From Fibrivirga algicola (GTDB taxonomy: Bacteria; Bacteroidota; Bacteroidia; Cytophagales; Spirosomataceae), in NCBI RefSeq assembly GCF_011742925.1, contig NZ_WAEL01000001.1, positions 310,001 through 374,000 of the forward strand: DNA of 64,000 bases, in the 5' to 3' direction. This document shows, piece after piece, positions 18,743-26,463 of this stretch; position 1 is the stretch's first letter; the number at the start of each line of letters is the position of its first letter. Position numbers and translations under genes: made by a program. A model generated the notes under the pieces. The model worked only from the letters and a program-made list of their open reading frames with translations, was not told the DNA's origin and did no database searches.

Positions 18743-19372
18743 TCAATCGTCTGCGTGGCTTTTGAACAGATGCTCAACCGCCGATTCGGTAAACCGAGCT
18801 TTGTGCCGGAGTGCTTTCTTTAGTAAATCCGAATAATCACGCTTACTAATGTCGATAGCTCCGTAGCGCTTCACGTTGTCGTTGATAAATTGCGTATCAA
18901 GGAGTTGAAAGTGCTGTTCCCGCAAAATTAGAACCAGGTGATGAAACGCCACTTTCGATGCGTTAGGTACCAGGTGAAACATAGATTCACCAAAGAAAAC
19001 CGAACCAATTGCTACGCCGTAAAGGCCGCCCACCAACCGGTTATCAATGTACGTTTCTACACTGTGAGCCAGGCCCATGCGGTGTAGCTCGGTATAGGCA
19101 TCAATGATCTCGTCTGAAATCCAGGTACTGTCATCCTCGGAACGAGGTACGGCACAGTGGCGCATAACCTGCTCGAAGTCAGCGTTGATACGAATGTCGA
19201 ACAGGCGTTTGTTTAATGTCGGGCGGAGCGACTTGGCCGGTTTATAGGCATCGAGCGGAATAATGGCACGCGGATCCGGCGAGTACCAATAAAGCGTACC
19301 GTCGGCGTCGGCCATCGGGAAGATGCCGTTGATATAACCGTAGATGAGGTCGTCGGCGGTCAGCTTGTTCAT
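18743..19372 (-). CDS. aat: Leucyl/phenylalanyl-tRNA-protein transferase
   Basis: Aat adds Leu or Phe from tRNA to proteins with N-terminal Arg or Lys, marking them for ClpS/ClpAP degradation. The 209-residue protein shows the family pattern YGYINGIFPMAD, YWYSPDPRAIIPLD, a GLAHSVETY segment, LVGGLYGVAIGSVFFGESMFH and LLDTQFINDNVKRYGA. Length is normal. The ATG at 19372 is supported by a -7 element 29 bases upstream. Confidence 0.95.
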   Translation of the reverse strand: MNKLTADDLIYGYINGIFPMADADGTLYWYSPDPRAIIPLDAYKPAKSLRPTLNKRLFDIRINADFEQVMRHCAVPRSEDDSTWISDEIIDAYTELHRMGLAHSVETYIDNRLVGGLYGVAIGSVFFGESMFHLVPNASKVAFHHLVLILREQHFQLLDTQFINDNVKRYGAIDISKRDYSDLLKKALRHKARFTESAVEHLFKSHADD

Positions 19373-19400
19373 GAAATCCGAAAGGGATACCCTAGTTCAG

Positions 19401-19408
19401 CAAAGTTA
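19401..19408 (-). promoter_or_regulatory. Bacteroidota -7 element for aat
   Basis: Read on the minus strand, TAACTTTG matches TAnnTTTG. TTG triplets lie 18 and 21 bases upstream (19427-19432), a fitting spacing for the -33 element. The aat start codon is 29 bases downstream. Confidence 0.6.
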
Positions 19409-19501
19409 TAGAAAACTTCGCCTAACCAACAAGCTGACAAGCGGTTAAGTTTAGTGACGATTAATGGAGTTGACAGACCCCTAAACCAACCACAATGTTT
19501 A

Positions 19502-19543
19502 CACTCGAGGCCACGCAGCAAGACTGTTGCGTGGCCTCGAGTG
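19502..19543. terminator. 16-bp hairpin after the small membrane protein gene
   Basis: Perfect 16-base arms (19502-19517, 19528-19543) with the core CACTCGAGGCCACGCA lie just past the stop of the 56-residue gene. There is no T-tract on either strand, so it may act as a 3' stabiliser as much as a terminator. Confidence 0.65.
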
Positions 19544-19545
19544 GG

Positions 19546-19716
19546 TTACTTGGTCTTCCGGCGCTGCCGGGCAAAATAAACGGATAAAACCCCTGCTGTT
19601 ACCCCACTTGTTACGACAGGAGGAACTTCATAGCCGCCAAAATAGCGCATAGCGGTAAAAACTAGTTGCAAAACCAGCACAAAGCTGAGCAGTTTTAAGA
19701 GGTCGGTACGATTCAT
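19546..19716 (-). CDS. Small membrane protein, 56 residues
   Basis: An open frame of 57 codons starts at an ATG (19716) and encodes a protein with a short polar N-terminus (MNRTDLLKLL), a hydrophobic segment (about residues 9-22), a Gly/Pro turn (YFGGYEVPPVV), a second apolar segment (about 36-48) and a strongly basic tail (ARQRRKTK). This is the pattern of a two-segment membrane hairpin with both ends in the cytoplasm. It ends three bases from a hairpin. I know no family for it. Length is the main reason for caution. Confidence 0.6.
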   Translation of the reverse strand: MNRTDLLKLLSFVLVLQLVFTAMRYFGGYEVPPVVTSGVTAGVLSVYFARQRRKTK

Positions 19717-19785
19717 ATGTAGGTTAGTTACAGTTAAAGTCTACTAAACTACAGGGTTTTGTTCAAAAGGGCAAACGAAGTCAGC

Positions 19786-21552
19786 CTAGAATTGGTAAAA
19801 TAGCCGTCCGCGAAGGCCTGCAGACAGTGTATTCAGACTAGCCGTCGGGTCACGCACAGGCAGTAGAACGACCGGGCTGACCTGGCCAACAAAATGGCCC
19901 CATTTGCGCTCGGCTGCTAGGCCAATCGTCGCGTTACTGTACCAGCCTATCGGCCGCTTTACCGCTACATTATGCAAAACGTCTTCGAAGGGAATTGGCC
20001 TGTCATACTCAAAACTGGCGGATTCGCTTGGCGTTATGCTCAGGTTTAAGCCAACAGTAGGCGTGAGTACAAACTGCCTAGCGACGTTGAACCGGTAGCC
20101 AATCTGAATAGGCACCACCAGGCTCTGGGCTGACCGGCTAATGTTCATTACTTCGTGCGGTTTGCCGGGGCCAAGGGGGACAGGCTTCGTACTGCCGGGG
20201 TAATCACGGCGGAAATCACGCTTTGTCTGCGCCATGAACTGCCGCTCACTCGAATACTCGTCGCCTACCCACGCGATCTGGCTTATTCCCGTACCAATGG
20301 TTAGCCGATTAGCCAGAATGGCTTCTGCATAGGCACCCACTCCCGACTGCGTTGTGGCCAAGTCGCCGCCAACCCCTACGCGAAACGTAATGGGTAGGGG
20401 CACGGTGTTTTTTTCGGGAGCCGCTGCCGCTGCCGTACCGCCTAGGGTGGTAGTATACGGCGACCGGTAACGTACCCGGCGCAGGTGTCGCTGCCAGCTT
20501 TCAGCAAGGGCCCCGGCCGGATCTGTCAGGGCAAGCGGCGTCAACGGCTGTACCGCCGCCAACGGACCTGAGGCAGTGATAGACGGGTTGTCGGCGGCTG
20601 TTTCGGCACTGGCCGCATTAGTTACTGAAGTAGCGTAGAGAGTTGGGTCATTCGGTGTAGCTAAACGAGTAGTTGATTTAGTTGACTGCTGCGCAATAGA
20701 CCGGCTGTTGGTCGCTACCGTACCTGACTGAGTAGCCTGGCCTGATACCGATCCGCCAGAGGCCTCGGGTGGAACCGAAACGGCGGTCGACCGATCAGTT
20801 GTGTAGCGTGGCTGCCTTCCGGTAGTGGGGATGCCCGATGAAGTCGAGCGCTCGGCTGCTATTCGGTCACCAGTTGCCCCCGGTGTACCAACCAGTGGCT
20901 GATCGGTACTGGCCTGCGGTTGTCGCATACCCGTACGATCTCCCGATGGAGTTGGCCTATTCATGGTCAGTTGATCGCCAGACGTACCTGGAGTGACGGG
21001 TGACAGAGTAGTCGATTGCTGCTGTTGACCGGTTGGTCGACCAGTACGGGTTACCACCCGCCCGGTGACTACTCCATCAGTGGCTAGCCTTAACCTGTTG
21101 TCGGTGAACTGTTGGCGGGTTGGCGCAACGCTGTAGGTTGTGCCAGGCGCCAAGGTGGGGTTGGAGCCTGCCGTGGCCAGCAATTCGCCAGAGGCCGACT
21201 GTGTCAGGTACACAGTATCTGTGCGAACAGGCGCACTGGCCATTGCCGCGACGGATTGTTGCAACTGCATCTGCACCTGCTCCATACGCTCAACCGTTTT
21301 TGTCAGCGTCTGAACGTGGTTGGTCAATGACTGGGTGGTGCGGTATTGCCAGACCGTGCTGATGACCACACCCGTAACGGCCGCCGCCATCAGGGCTGGC
21401 TGGAGCCACCGGGTAGGCGTCTGCCACAGCGAGGGCGGAAACCCCTGATGGCCCATAAACCGCTGAAACTGTGTCCAGTTTTTTTCCTGGAAAGGTGGGT
21501 TGACACCTTCAAGCTTTCGGCGGATAGCGTCGTCAAACGGATCAGTTTTCAT
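19786..21552 (-). CDS. Putative anti-sigma factor fused to an outer-membrane-type beta barrel
   Basis: This 588-residue protein has an unusual order. Residues 1-49 are cytoplasmic and acidic/aromatic (KNWTQFQRFMGHQGF), residues 50-68 form one membrane segment, 70-105 look coiled coil, about 110-365 form a Thr/Gln/Gly/Pro-rich disordered stretch, and 385-588 show alternating beta strands ending in aromatic F (RLFYQF), as in small outer-membrane barrels. Its ATG overlaps the end of the ECF sigma gene by 11 bases, so I infer that the N-terminal part binds the sigma factor. Such a protein would have to span the periplasm. No FecR or zinc anti-sigma motif is visible, so the anti-sigma role rests on position and layout. 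Confidence 0.65.
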   Translation of the reverse strand: MKTDPFDDAIRRKLEGVNPPFQEKNWTQFQRFMGHQGFPPSLWQTPTRWLQPALMAAAVTGVVISTVWQYRTTQSLTNHVQTLTKTVERMEQVQMQLQQSVAAMASAPVRTDTVYLTQSASGELLATAGSNPTLAPGTTYSVAPTRQQFTDNRLRLATDGVVTGRVVTRTGRPTGQQQQSTTLSPVTPGTSGDQLTMNRPTPSGDRTGMRQPQASTDQPLVGTPGATGDRIAAERSTSSGIPTTGRQPRYTTDRSTAVSVPPEASGGSVSGQATQSGTVATNSRSIAQQSTKSTTRLATPNDPTLYATSVTNAASAETAADNPSITASGPLAAVQPLTPLALTDPAGALAESWQRHLRRVRYRSPYTTTLGGTAAAAAPEKNTVPLPITFRVGVGGDLATTQSGVGAYAEAILANRLTIGTGISQIAWVGDEYSSERQFMAQTKRDFRRDYPGSTKPVPLGPGKPHEVMNISRSAQSLVVPIQIGYRFNVARQFVLTPTVGLNLSITPSESASFEYDRPIPFEDVLHNVAVKRPIGWYSNATIGLAAERKWGHFVGQVSPVVLLPVRDPTASLNTLSAGLRGRLFYQF

Positions 21553-22150
21553 AGTATTGCGACGAGCGTTTTGAGGATGAAGAGGCAGTCGTAACTAATT
21601 CCTGCAGGCGAACTCGGGCCCGCAGAAAATGAGATCGTACGGTTGCCTCATTGGCGTTGAGGTTATCGGCTACTTCGCGCAGGCTGTAGCCATCGACTAC
21701 GTGCATCAGGAACACCGTTCGGTGAATGGGGGGCAACTGCTGCACAAGGGCCAAAATTTCTTCGGCGGCCAACTGGTCAACCGCCGTTTCGTGAACGGGG
21801 AGATCGGGGGGAGGGCTGTTACCCGCCACTGGTGATAACGAAACCGTGTCGAGCTTGTGATGTTTGCGGTGATAGCTGATTGTTGTATTCACCACAATCG
21901 TACGGAGCCAGGCCTTGAAGGGCAGTGAGGTATCATAGGAGCCCAGATGCTGGAAAACCTTCAGAAAGCTCTCGTTCAGCACATCATCAGCTTCATCGAC
22001 GTTGGCCATATAACGCAGACAAACGCTTTTAGCGTAGCTGTAATACTGCCTGAATAGCGTTCGCTGTGCCCGAACGTCGTTTGTTCGGCAAGCTTCGATA
22101 ACACTGAGCAGGTCGTTATCGGTGAAAGAGGAACGGCGTCGGAAAAACAC
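21542..22150 (-). CDS. ECF-type RNA polymerase sigma factor
   Basis: This 202-residue sigma-70 family protein has region 2 (TLFRQYYSYAKSVCLRYM, ADDVLNESFLKVFQHL, PFKAWLRTIVVNTTISYHRK) and region 4 (LVQQLPPIHRTVFLMHVV, YSLREVADNLNANEATVRSH) joined by a short linker, with no region 3. The start is a GTG at 22150; I see no in-frame ATG before region 2. It overlaps the next gene by 11 bases, which is the usual arrangement of a sigma factor and its regulator. The promoters it serves are unknown. Confidence 0.92.
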   Translation of the reverse strand: MFFRRRSSFTDNDLLSVIEACRTNDVRAQRTLFRQYYSYAKSVCLRYMANVDEADDVLNESFLKVFQHLGSYDTSLPFKAWLRTIVVNTTISYHRKHHKLDTVSLSPVAGNSPPPDLPVHETAVDQLAAEEILALVQQLPPIHRTVFLMHVVDGYSLREVADNLNANEATVRSHFLRARVRLQELVTTASSSSKRSSQYYEN

Positions 22151-22383
22151 GAGCGTTGGCAGATTAAATGAGACACACTACATAGCACATACTACGCCTG
22201 ATAGACCGCAACTGTTGCACGTAAGTCCCAAACACATAACTTTTTATCGACTCAGTAAATTCAAAAAATATACTGAGCCCTGGTGCAACGTCTGACCAAA
22301 CGTGAACGTAAGGACAACTAACTGAGGAGGTCACCGCCTTGACTCCTCAGTAATCATCAGTCACAGACACGCACACAACTACT

Positions 22384-22992
22384 ATGAACGTACTTATTTT
22401 GGGTGGTAAACAGGCTTGCGGGCCAGGATTGCCCGATGGTAAAAGCTACGTAGCTCAATTTGTCAGACGGTTGCAAGCGGCCAGACAATCGGTCAGGGTC
22501 GATTTTCGGGCTGTCACGCTACCCGAAGCCAATCGATTGTTGCCCAGGTTGCGGCTTTCAGAGTACGATCTCATCCTGCTTCAGTTCGATCTGCCACTGA
22601 ACTGGCTCCCGACTGAGCCCGTGCGACGGGTAGCGATGCAGGCTCTATTTAAACTATCCGGCGTCCGTATTGCACCGTTAAACTCGTTGCGTGCACAACT
22701 AGCCGATCTGCTGCTTCAGGTACGTGTTTTTAATCGGCAGGTTGTCATCCTGTCGCCGTTACCGCATACACAACGCCTTGAGAAGCAACTGCTACAGTTA
22801 GCCAATTCGGTTTATAGCCAGGCATGCGCTGAATGGCAAGTACCCTTATTTAATGTAAGTCAATGCCTGGCGGGTGGCGATGAGCTGTTTCAGGTCGAAA
22901 CGGCCGATCAGTTGAGTGCAGTTGCCCACGAATTGCTTGCCAGTGAGCTACACACCTTCATTACTGAACCAACCTACACGCTCTGGTCCTGA
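22384..22992 (+). CDS. Conserved-looking protein of unknown function (possible SGNH-like fold)
   Basis: This 202-residue soluble protein opens with MNVLILGGKQACGPGLPDGK and has a second strand YDLILLQFDLPLNWLP. The spacing is loosely like a GDSL/SGNH hydrolase, but the Gly-Asp-Ser motif and the final DxxH are missing, so it would be inactive or a different fold. It starts 230 bases from the divergent ECF sigma gene and precedes a lipoprotein gene by 77 bases. I do not recognise a family. Confidence 0.7.
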   Translation: MNVLILGGKQACGPGLPDGKSYVAQFVRRLQAARQSVRVDFRAVTLPEANRLLPRLRLSEYDLILLQFDLPLNWLPTEPVRRVAMQALFKLSGVRIAPLNSLRAQLADLLLQVRVFNRQVVILSPLPHTQRLEKQLLQLANSVYSQACAEWQVPLFNVSQCLAGGDELFQVETADQLSAVAHELLASELHTFITEPTYTLWS

Positions 22993-23069
22993 CCTTACCC
23001 CGTCTGGTTACCAACTGGCCGGGAGTTACGCGTACCCTTTACTTTTCAAACCTATAACCACTAGTTAGT

Positions 23070-23726
23070 ATGCTACACAAATTGATGTTAGGTTTTGCGT
23101 TGCTGGTAGCTGTTGCTGCCTGTACCCAGCAAAACGCCACGGTTGATCCGCAAACCGACGAGACTGCGATCATTGCCTCACTGGCCCGCCTGGGTAATCC
23201 AAATAATGCTACGGCTGTGACGGGTAAGCCGTGTAATGAAACCGTAGTGGCCAAAGAAACAGTACCCGCAGCGGCATTGGACTACTTGGCAAAAACGTAC
23301 CCAGCCGCTGTTTTTGTACAAGCCGAGAAGGGAATTGATCGCAATGGCGCCACGTACTTCGAACTTCAGTTTACGCTCGACGGTAAAACACGTCAGCTTC
23401 ATTTCGATGCGGCCGGTGCGGTGCTGGCTGGTCCCGGAAACGGGCCTAAAGGCGGCGGTGGACCAGGCGGGCCCAAAGGTGACCGTACGCCACCAATTCG
23501 CACGGTAATTACGGCGGACAAACTACCCGCACCAGTCACGAAATACATGACCGACAATGTTGCGGGCTATACGCTCGTGCGTGCCGAGGTTGTGACTGAT
23601 GCAACCACAGGTGTGGTAATGTTCTACGACGTTCGGTACACACTGAATGGCGTAACCAGCGAACTGCATTTCGACGTGAACGGTAACCTGCAAGCGCCAC
23701 CGAAAGGCAAGCATGGCCCGGGTTAG
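23070..23726 (+). CDS. Lipoprotein with two PepSY-like domains
   Basis: This 218-residue secreted lipoprotein has a signal sequence with the lipobox VAVAAC (Cys18 or close). It contains two similar domains, about residues 67-125 and 148-212: each has a helix (ALDYLAKTYPAAVFVQAE and VTKYMTDNVAGYTLVRAE), then beta strands ending in LHFDAAGAVL or LHFDVNGNLQ. This is the PepSY-like (BLIP-like) pattern common in Bacteroidota envelope proteins. A Gly/Pro/Lys-rich linker joins the two. The function is unknown; such domains often bind or inhibit partners in the periplasm. Confidence 0.8.
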   Translation: MLHKLMLGFALLVAVAACTQQNATVDPQTDETAIIASLARLGNPNNATAVTGKPCNETVVAKETVPAAALDYLAKTYPAAVFVQAEKGIDRNGATYFELQFTLDGKTRQLHFDAAGAVLAGPGNGPKGGGGPGGPKGDRTPPIRTVITADKLPAPVTKYMTDNVAGYTLVRAEVVTDATTGVVMFYDVRYTLNGVTSELHFDVNGNLQAPPKGKHGPG

Positions 23727-23742
23727 TCAGCGTAGTTAGTAG

Positions 23743-23782
23743 GCAAAAAAGGCCCGTAGCAGATGCTACGGGCCTTTTTTGC
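23743..23782. terminator. Bidirectional terminator between convergent genes
   Basis: A perfect 19-base stem (23743-23761, 23764-23782) with the core GGCCCGTAGCA has A6 on one side and T6 on the other. It serves the PepSY-like lipoprotein gene and the CdsZ-type gene. Confidence 0.9.
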
Positions 23783-23799
23783 GTTACGCGAGAATGAGG

Positions 23800-24555
23800 C
23801 TACCGGCCCCGGCCAACGGCCACTGGCTCAACAATAGCATCAACGTCGGCCAGGATACGGCCGCAGTGTTCGCAAACGATGATTTTCTTCTTGTCTTTGA
23901 TGTCGGCCTGCCGTTGGGGAGGCACTACGTTGAAGCAGCCACCACACGCACCGCGACGCACTGTTACAACCGCCAACCCATTAATGGCATTGTTACGAAT
24001 CTTGTCGTACGAAAGCAACAGGCGGGCTTCTACGTTCTTCGCCTGCTCATCGCGCTCGATCGATAGGGATTTCTCGTCGGCTTCGCTTTCGGCAACCAAC
24101 TGATCCAACTCCTGCTTTTTCATCTTCAAATCTTCTTTACGAAGGTTGAGTGACTGCTGGGTGGTGTTGATCTCTTCCTGCTTGCTCTGCATCCGGAATT
24201 GTGATTCGGCAATTTTCTTATCCGATAATTCCATTTCCAGCGACTGCAATTCGATTTCTTTCGTGATGGCGTCGAATTCGCGGTTATTCCGCACGTTCAT
24301 CTGCTGCTCCTTGTAGCGGGCAATCAGTTTGTCGGCGTCTTTTTTGATACCCTTGTGGCGATCTACTTCTTCCTGAAGGGAGCTTACTTCGGTATTGAAT
24401 TTACCGACACGTGTTTCGAACCCGGCAATTTCGTCTTCGAGGTCACGAACTTCTTCGGGTAGATCGCCCCGCATTTTGCGAATATCATTTAACTGAGAAT
24501 CAATGGCCTGCAGTTTAAGAAGTGCGTCTAACTTTTGCGCTACCGTTAGTTCCAT
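23800..24555 (-). CDS. Zinc-ribbon coiled-coil protein, CdsZ type
   Basis: This 251-residue protein is a long coiled coil (about residues 10-190, rich in E, K, Q, D) capped by a C4 zinc ribbon: CGGCFNVVPPQ and CEHCGRIL. The family is described as CdsZ/C4-type zinc ribbon proteins; the chlamydial member is said to help the type III system, but in Bacteroidota the role is unknown. It precedes a Nif3 family gene on the same strand in the usual Bacteroidota neighbourhood; in transcription order it is downstream of that gene. Confidence 0.88.
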   Translation of the reverse strand: MELTVAQKLDALLKLQAIDSQLNDIRKMRGDLPEEVRDLEDEIAGFETRVGKFNTEVSSLQEEVDRHKGIKKDADKLIARYKEQQMNVRNNREFDAITKEIELQSLEMELSDKKIAESQFRMQSKQEEINTTQQSLNLRKEDLKMKKQELDQLVAESEADEKSLSIERDEQAKNVEARLLLSYDKIRNNAINGLAVVTVRRGACGGCFNVVPPQRQADIKDKKKIIVCEHCGRILADVDAIVEPVAVGRGR

Positions 24556-24573
24556 TCGGAGGATTGTGTTGTC

Positions 24574-24684
24574 TTAATGAACAATGTGCAATGTATAATG
24601 TACAATGAAAAAGGTTGTTGGGAGCACTACGACACCCAGCGTGCAGTGTACTGCAACGGCAGACCGATTATACGTTGTACATTA
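24574..24684. repeat. AT-rich imperfect inverted repeat (AATGTACAATG type)
   Basis: The segments near 24574-24607 (AACAATGTGCAATGTATAATG) and 24667-24684 (ATTATACGTTGTACATTA) are imperfect inverted copies in the gap between the Nif3-type and CdsZ-type genes. This ATG-TACAATG texture is a familiar intergenic filler in Cytophagales. Confidence 0.5.
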
Positions 24685-25788
24685 AAAGTGATACCTAACC
24701 GGATTGGTGTCAGTATCTGCTAAAATTACCGCAAAGGTAGTGAATTTCTGCCTCAAATGCTGGGCAATCAGGTCTTTGGTAAATACCTCACTTTCGTAGT
24801 GGCCAATGTCGCAAATAACCGTGCGGTTGTCAGCATCGAAGAACTCGTGATACTTGTAATCAGCTGTGACAAACGCGTCGGCGCCGGCCCGAATGGCATC
24901 GGGTAGCAGAAAACTACCCGCCCCACCACAGATCGCCACCCGCTTGACCGGCTTATGGCGCAGGGCTGTGTGCCGGATCACTGTGGCATTCATGCTGCTC
25001 TTCAAGTAGCCGAGCCAGTCCGTTTCTGTCATGTCGGTAGGCAGATCGCCCACTGCTCCGGCGCCCACGGTCTGGTTTGTGTTGCTCAGTGCGTAGAGGT
25101 CGTAGGCGGCTACCTCGTAGGAGTGCGCCTGCTGCATCGCGCGTACCACTGCCCCTTCCAGGTACGTTGGCAAAACCACTTCCAGCCGCTGCTCGCTCAC
25201 GGTTTCATCCTTATTCACGTCGCCTACGACTGGTTTTGCCCCGTCGAGCGGTCGGAACGTACCTGTACCTCCTACCCGAAATGAGCAGTGATCGTAATTG
25301 GCAATGTGGCCAGCACCCGCTTCGTACACCGCAGCCAACACACCGGACAGATCAGCGTCGGGTACGTACACGACCAGCTTACTGAGTGTTTGCGATTTTG
25401 GGGCCAGTATCTGTACGTTTTCAAGGCCCAGGCGACTGGCTATGTGGTAATTGACGCCCCCGGCTACGCTGTCCAGGTTAGTGTGAGCGGCAAAAATGGC
25501 GACATCCTGTTTGATGGCTTTGATCACCGTGCGTTCTACGTAGTTCTTGCCATTTATTTTTTTTAGCCCCTTGAACACAATTGGGTGGTGGGCCACAATA
25601 ACATTACACCCTTTGGCAACGGCCTCATCGACAATGGCTTCGGTGGTATCGAGCGAAACGAGGACGCCGGTGATAGGTACATTCGGGTCGCCCACGATCA
25701 ACCCGGCGTTGTCGTATGATTCTTGATAGGCAGGCGGTGCCCAGGCGTCGAGGTAGCGTATCAGGTCACGAATCAGTGGCGTTGTCAT
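24682..25788 (-). CDS. Nif3-like dinuclear metal centre protein (YqfO type)
   Basis: This 368-residue cytoplasmic protein belongs to the Nif3/YbgI family. The N-terminal half has the metal motif VIVAHHPIVFKGLKKI, and the C-terminal half has GHYESEVFTKDLI, which completes the dinuclear site. Between them a long insert (about residues 125-235), as in the YqfO/CutA-inserted branch, explains the greater length. Reported roles vary (GTP cyclohydrolase I-like folds or metal hydrolases) and none is certain. It is preceded by a -7 element so close to the ATG that the mRNA may start at the start codon. Confidence 0.9.
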   Translation of the reverse strand: MTTPLIRDLIRYLDAWAPPAYQESYDNAGLIVGDPNVPITGVLVSLDTTEAIVDEAVAKGCNVIVAHHPIVFKGLKKINGKNYVERTVIKAIKQDVAIFAAHTNLDSVAGGVNYHIASRLGLENVQILAPKSQTLSKLVVYVPDADLSGVLAAVYEAGAGHIANYDHCSFRVGGTGTFRPLDGAKPVVGDVNKDETVSEQRLEVVLPTYLEGAVVRAMQQAHSYEVAAYDLYALSNTNQTVGAGAVGDLPTDMTETDWLGYLKSSMNATVIRHTALRHKPVKRVAICGGAGSFLLPDAIRAGADAFVTADYKYHEFFDADNRTVICDIGHYESEVFTKDLIAQHLRQKFTTFAVILADTDTNPVRYHF

Positions 25789-25792
25789 GGCA

Positions 25793-25800
25793 CAAAGGTA
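25793..25800 (-). promoter_or_regulatory. -7 element predicting a leaderless Nif3-type mRNA
   Basis: TACCTTTG on the minus strand fits TAnnTTTG, and TTTG at 25823-25826 could be the -33 element with a 22-base spacer. The ATG (25786-25788) begins only four bases after the element, where the transcript is expected to start. Confidence 0.5.
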
Positions 25801-25823
25801 GGGCAGCGGTAACTGCTTTTATC

Positions 25824-25855
25824 AAAAAAAGGGCTGCACCTATGTGGCAGCCCTT
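25824..25855 (-). terminator. Terminator of the amber-interrupted lipoprotein gene
   Basis: On the minus strand the stem AAGGGCTGC (25847-25855) pairs with 25829-25837 and runs into T7, the form of an intrinsic terminator. It lies about 60 bases beyond the TAA at 25915, supporting a single full-length transcript for the interrupted gene upstream. Confidence 0.75.
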
Positions 25856-25914
25856 ACTTGATTTTTAGCTATGTGATGATCCGTTTAAACTTGCTCTGAG
25901 CACTGACTGATGGC

Positions 25915-26358
25915 TTATCGGCTCAGTGTGATGTGCTTATCTTCGGCGGGGTTGCTATGGTCCAGACGAATGATGTTCGTTTTTGTCTCAACGATAGTCC
26001 AGGTCTGGCTAACCCGGTCATAGGGTTTGGTAGTGCCGAAATTGAGGGTAACGGTTTTCGAGGTGGCGGGTGTGCCGTAGTAACTGTTGCCACCCCACAG
26101 CTATGTACCTGTTGTGTTCTGCTGACCGAGCGTTGCCACAGCGTTGCCATCGCTGGTAAACCTGATGGTGATCGTGCCAAGCGTTTTCAGCTTGTCTTCA
26201 GTACGTTCTGTATACGACGAGATCGTCCAGGTACCGGGCGCAACTAGCTCGGGGAAATTAACGGCCGTTGTAGTGTCCGGGGTGACAGTGTTGTCACTCT
26301 TTTTGCAACCTGCCAATAAGGCAAGTCCCAGGAGTAGTGAGGAGGTGAGTGTTTTCAT
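25915..26358 (-). pseudogene. Lipoprotein gene with in-frame amber stop (lipocalin-like)
   Basis: A lipoprotein gene starts at 26358 (MKTLTSSLLLGLALLAGC with lipobox LLAGC) and runs in one frame to the TAA at 25915 (148 codons), except for a TAG at codon 86 (26101-26103). The part before has TWTISSYTERTEDK and ITIRFTSDGNAVATLGQQN; after the TAG the frame gives LWGGNSYYGTPATSK and VTLNFGTTKPYDRVSQTWTI, which reads like the second half of a lipocalin-like beta barrel. A single G-to-A change (TGG to TAG, giving GTW) explains it. A terminator follows the distal stop, not the amber one. It may be a pseudogene, a sequencing error, or a suppressed stop. Confidence 0.75.
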
Positions 26359-26463
26359 GACTATAAGAGGCGATTGTGCATTCATCACCCGTACGGAAGC
26401 CAGCCAGAAAAGTTGCGTGGCTTTCGTACGGTACTGAATTTTATGGGAAATCGCCTCGTCTAG

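Noticed and set aside
24574-24684. AATGTACAATG-like repeat as a mobile element remnant
   Set aside because: Short, imperfect, with no flanking duplication or transposase; treated as intergenic repeat only.
25923-26180. Minus-strand 85-codon frame overlapping the interrupted lipoprotein
   Set aside because: It is another frame of the same region; the lipoprotein frame continues past the amber codon with domain-like sequence.
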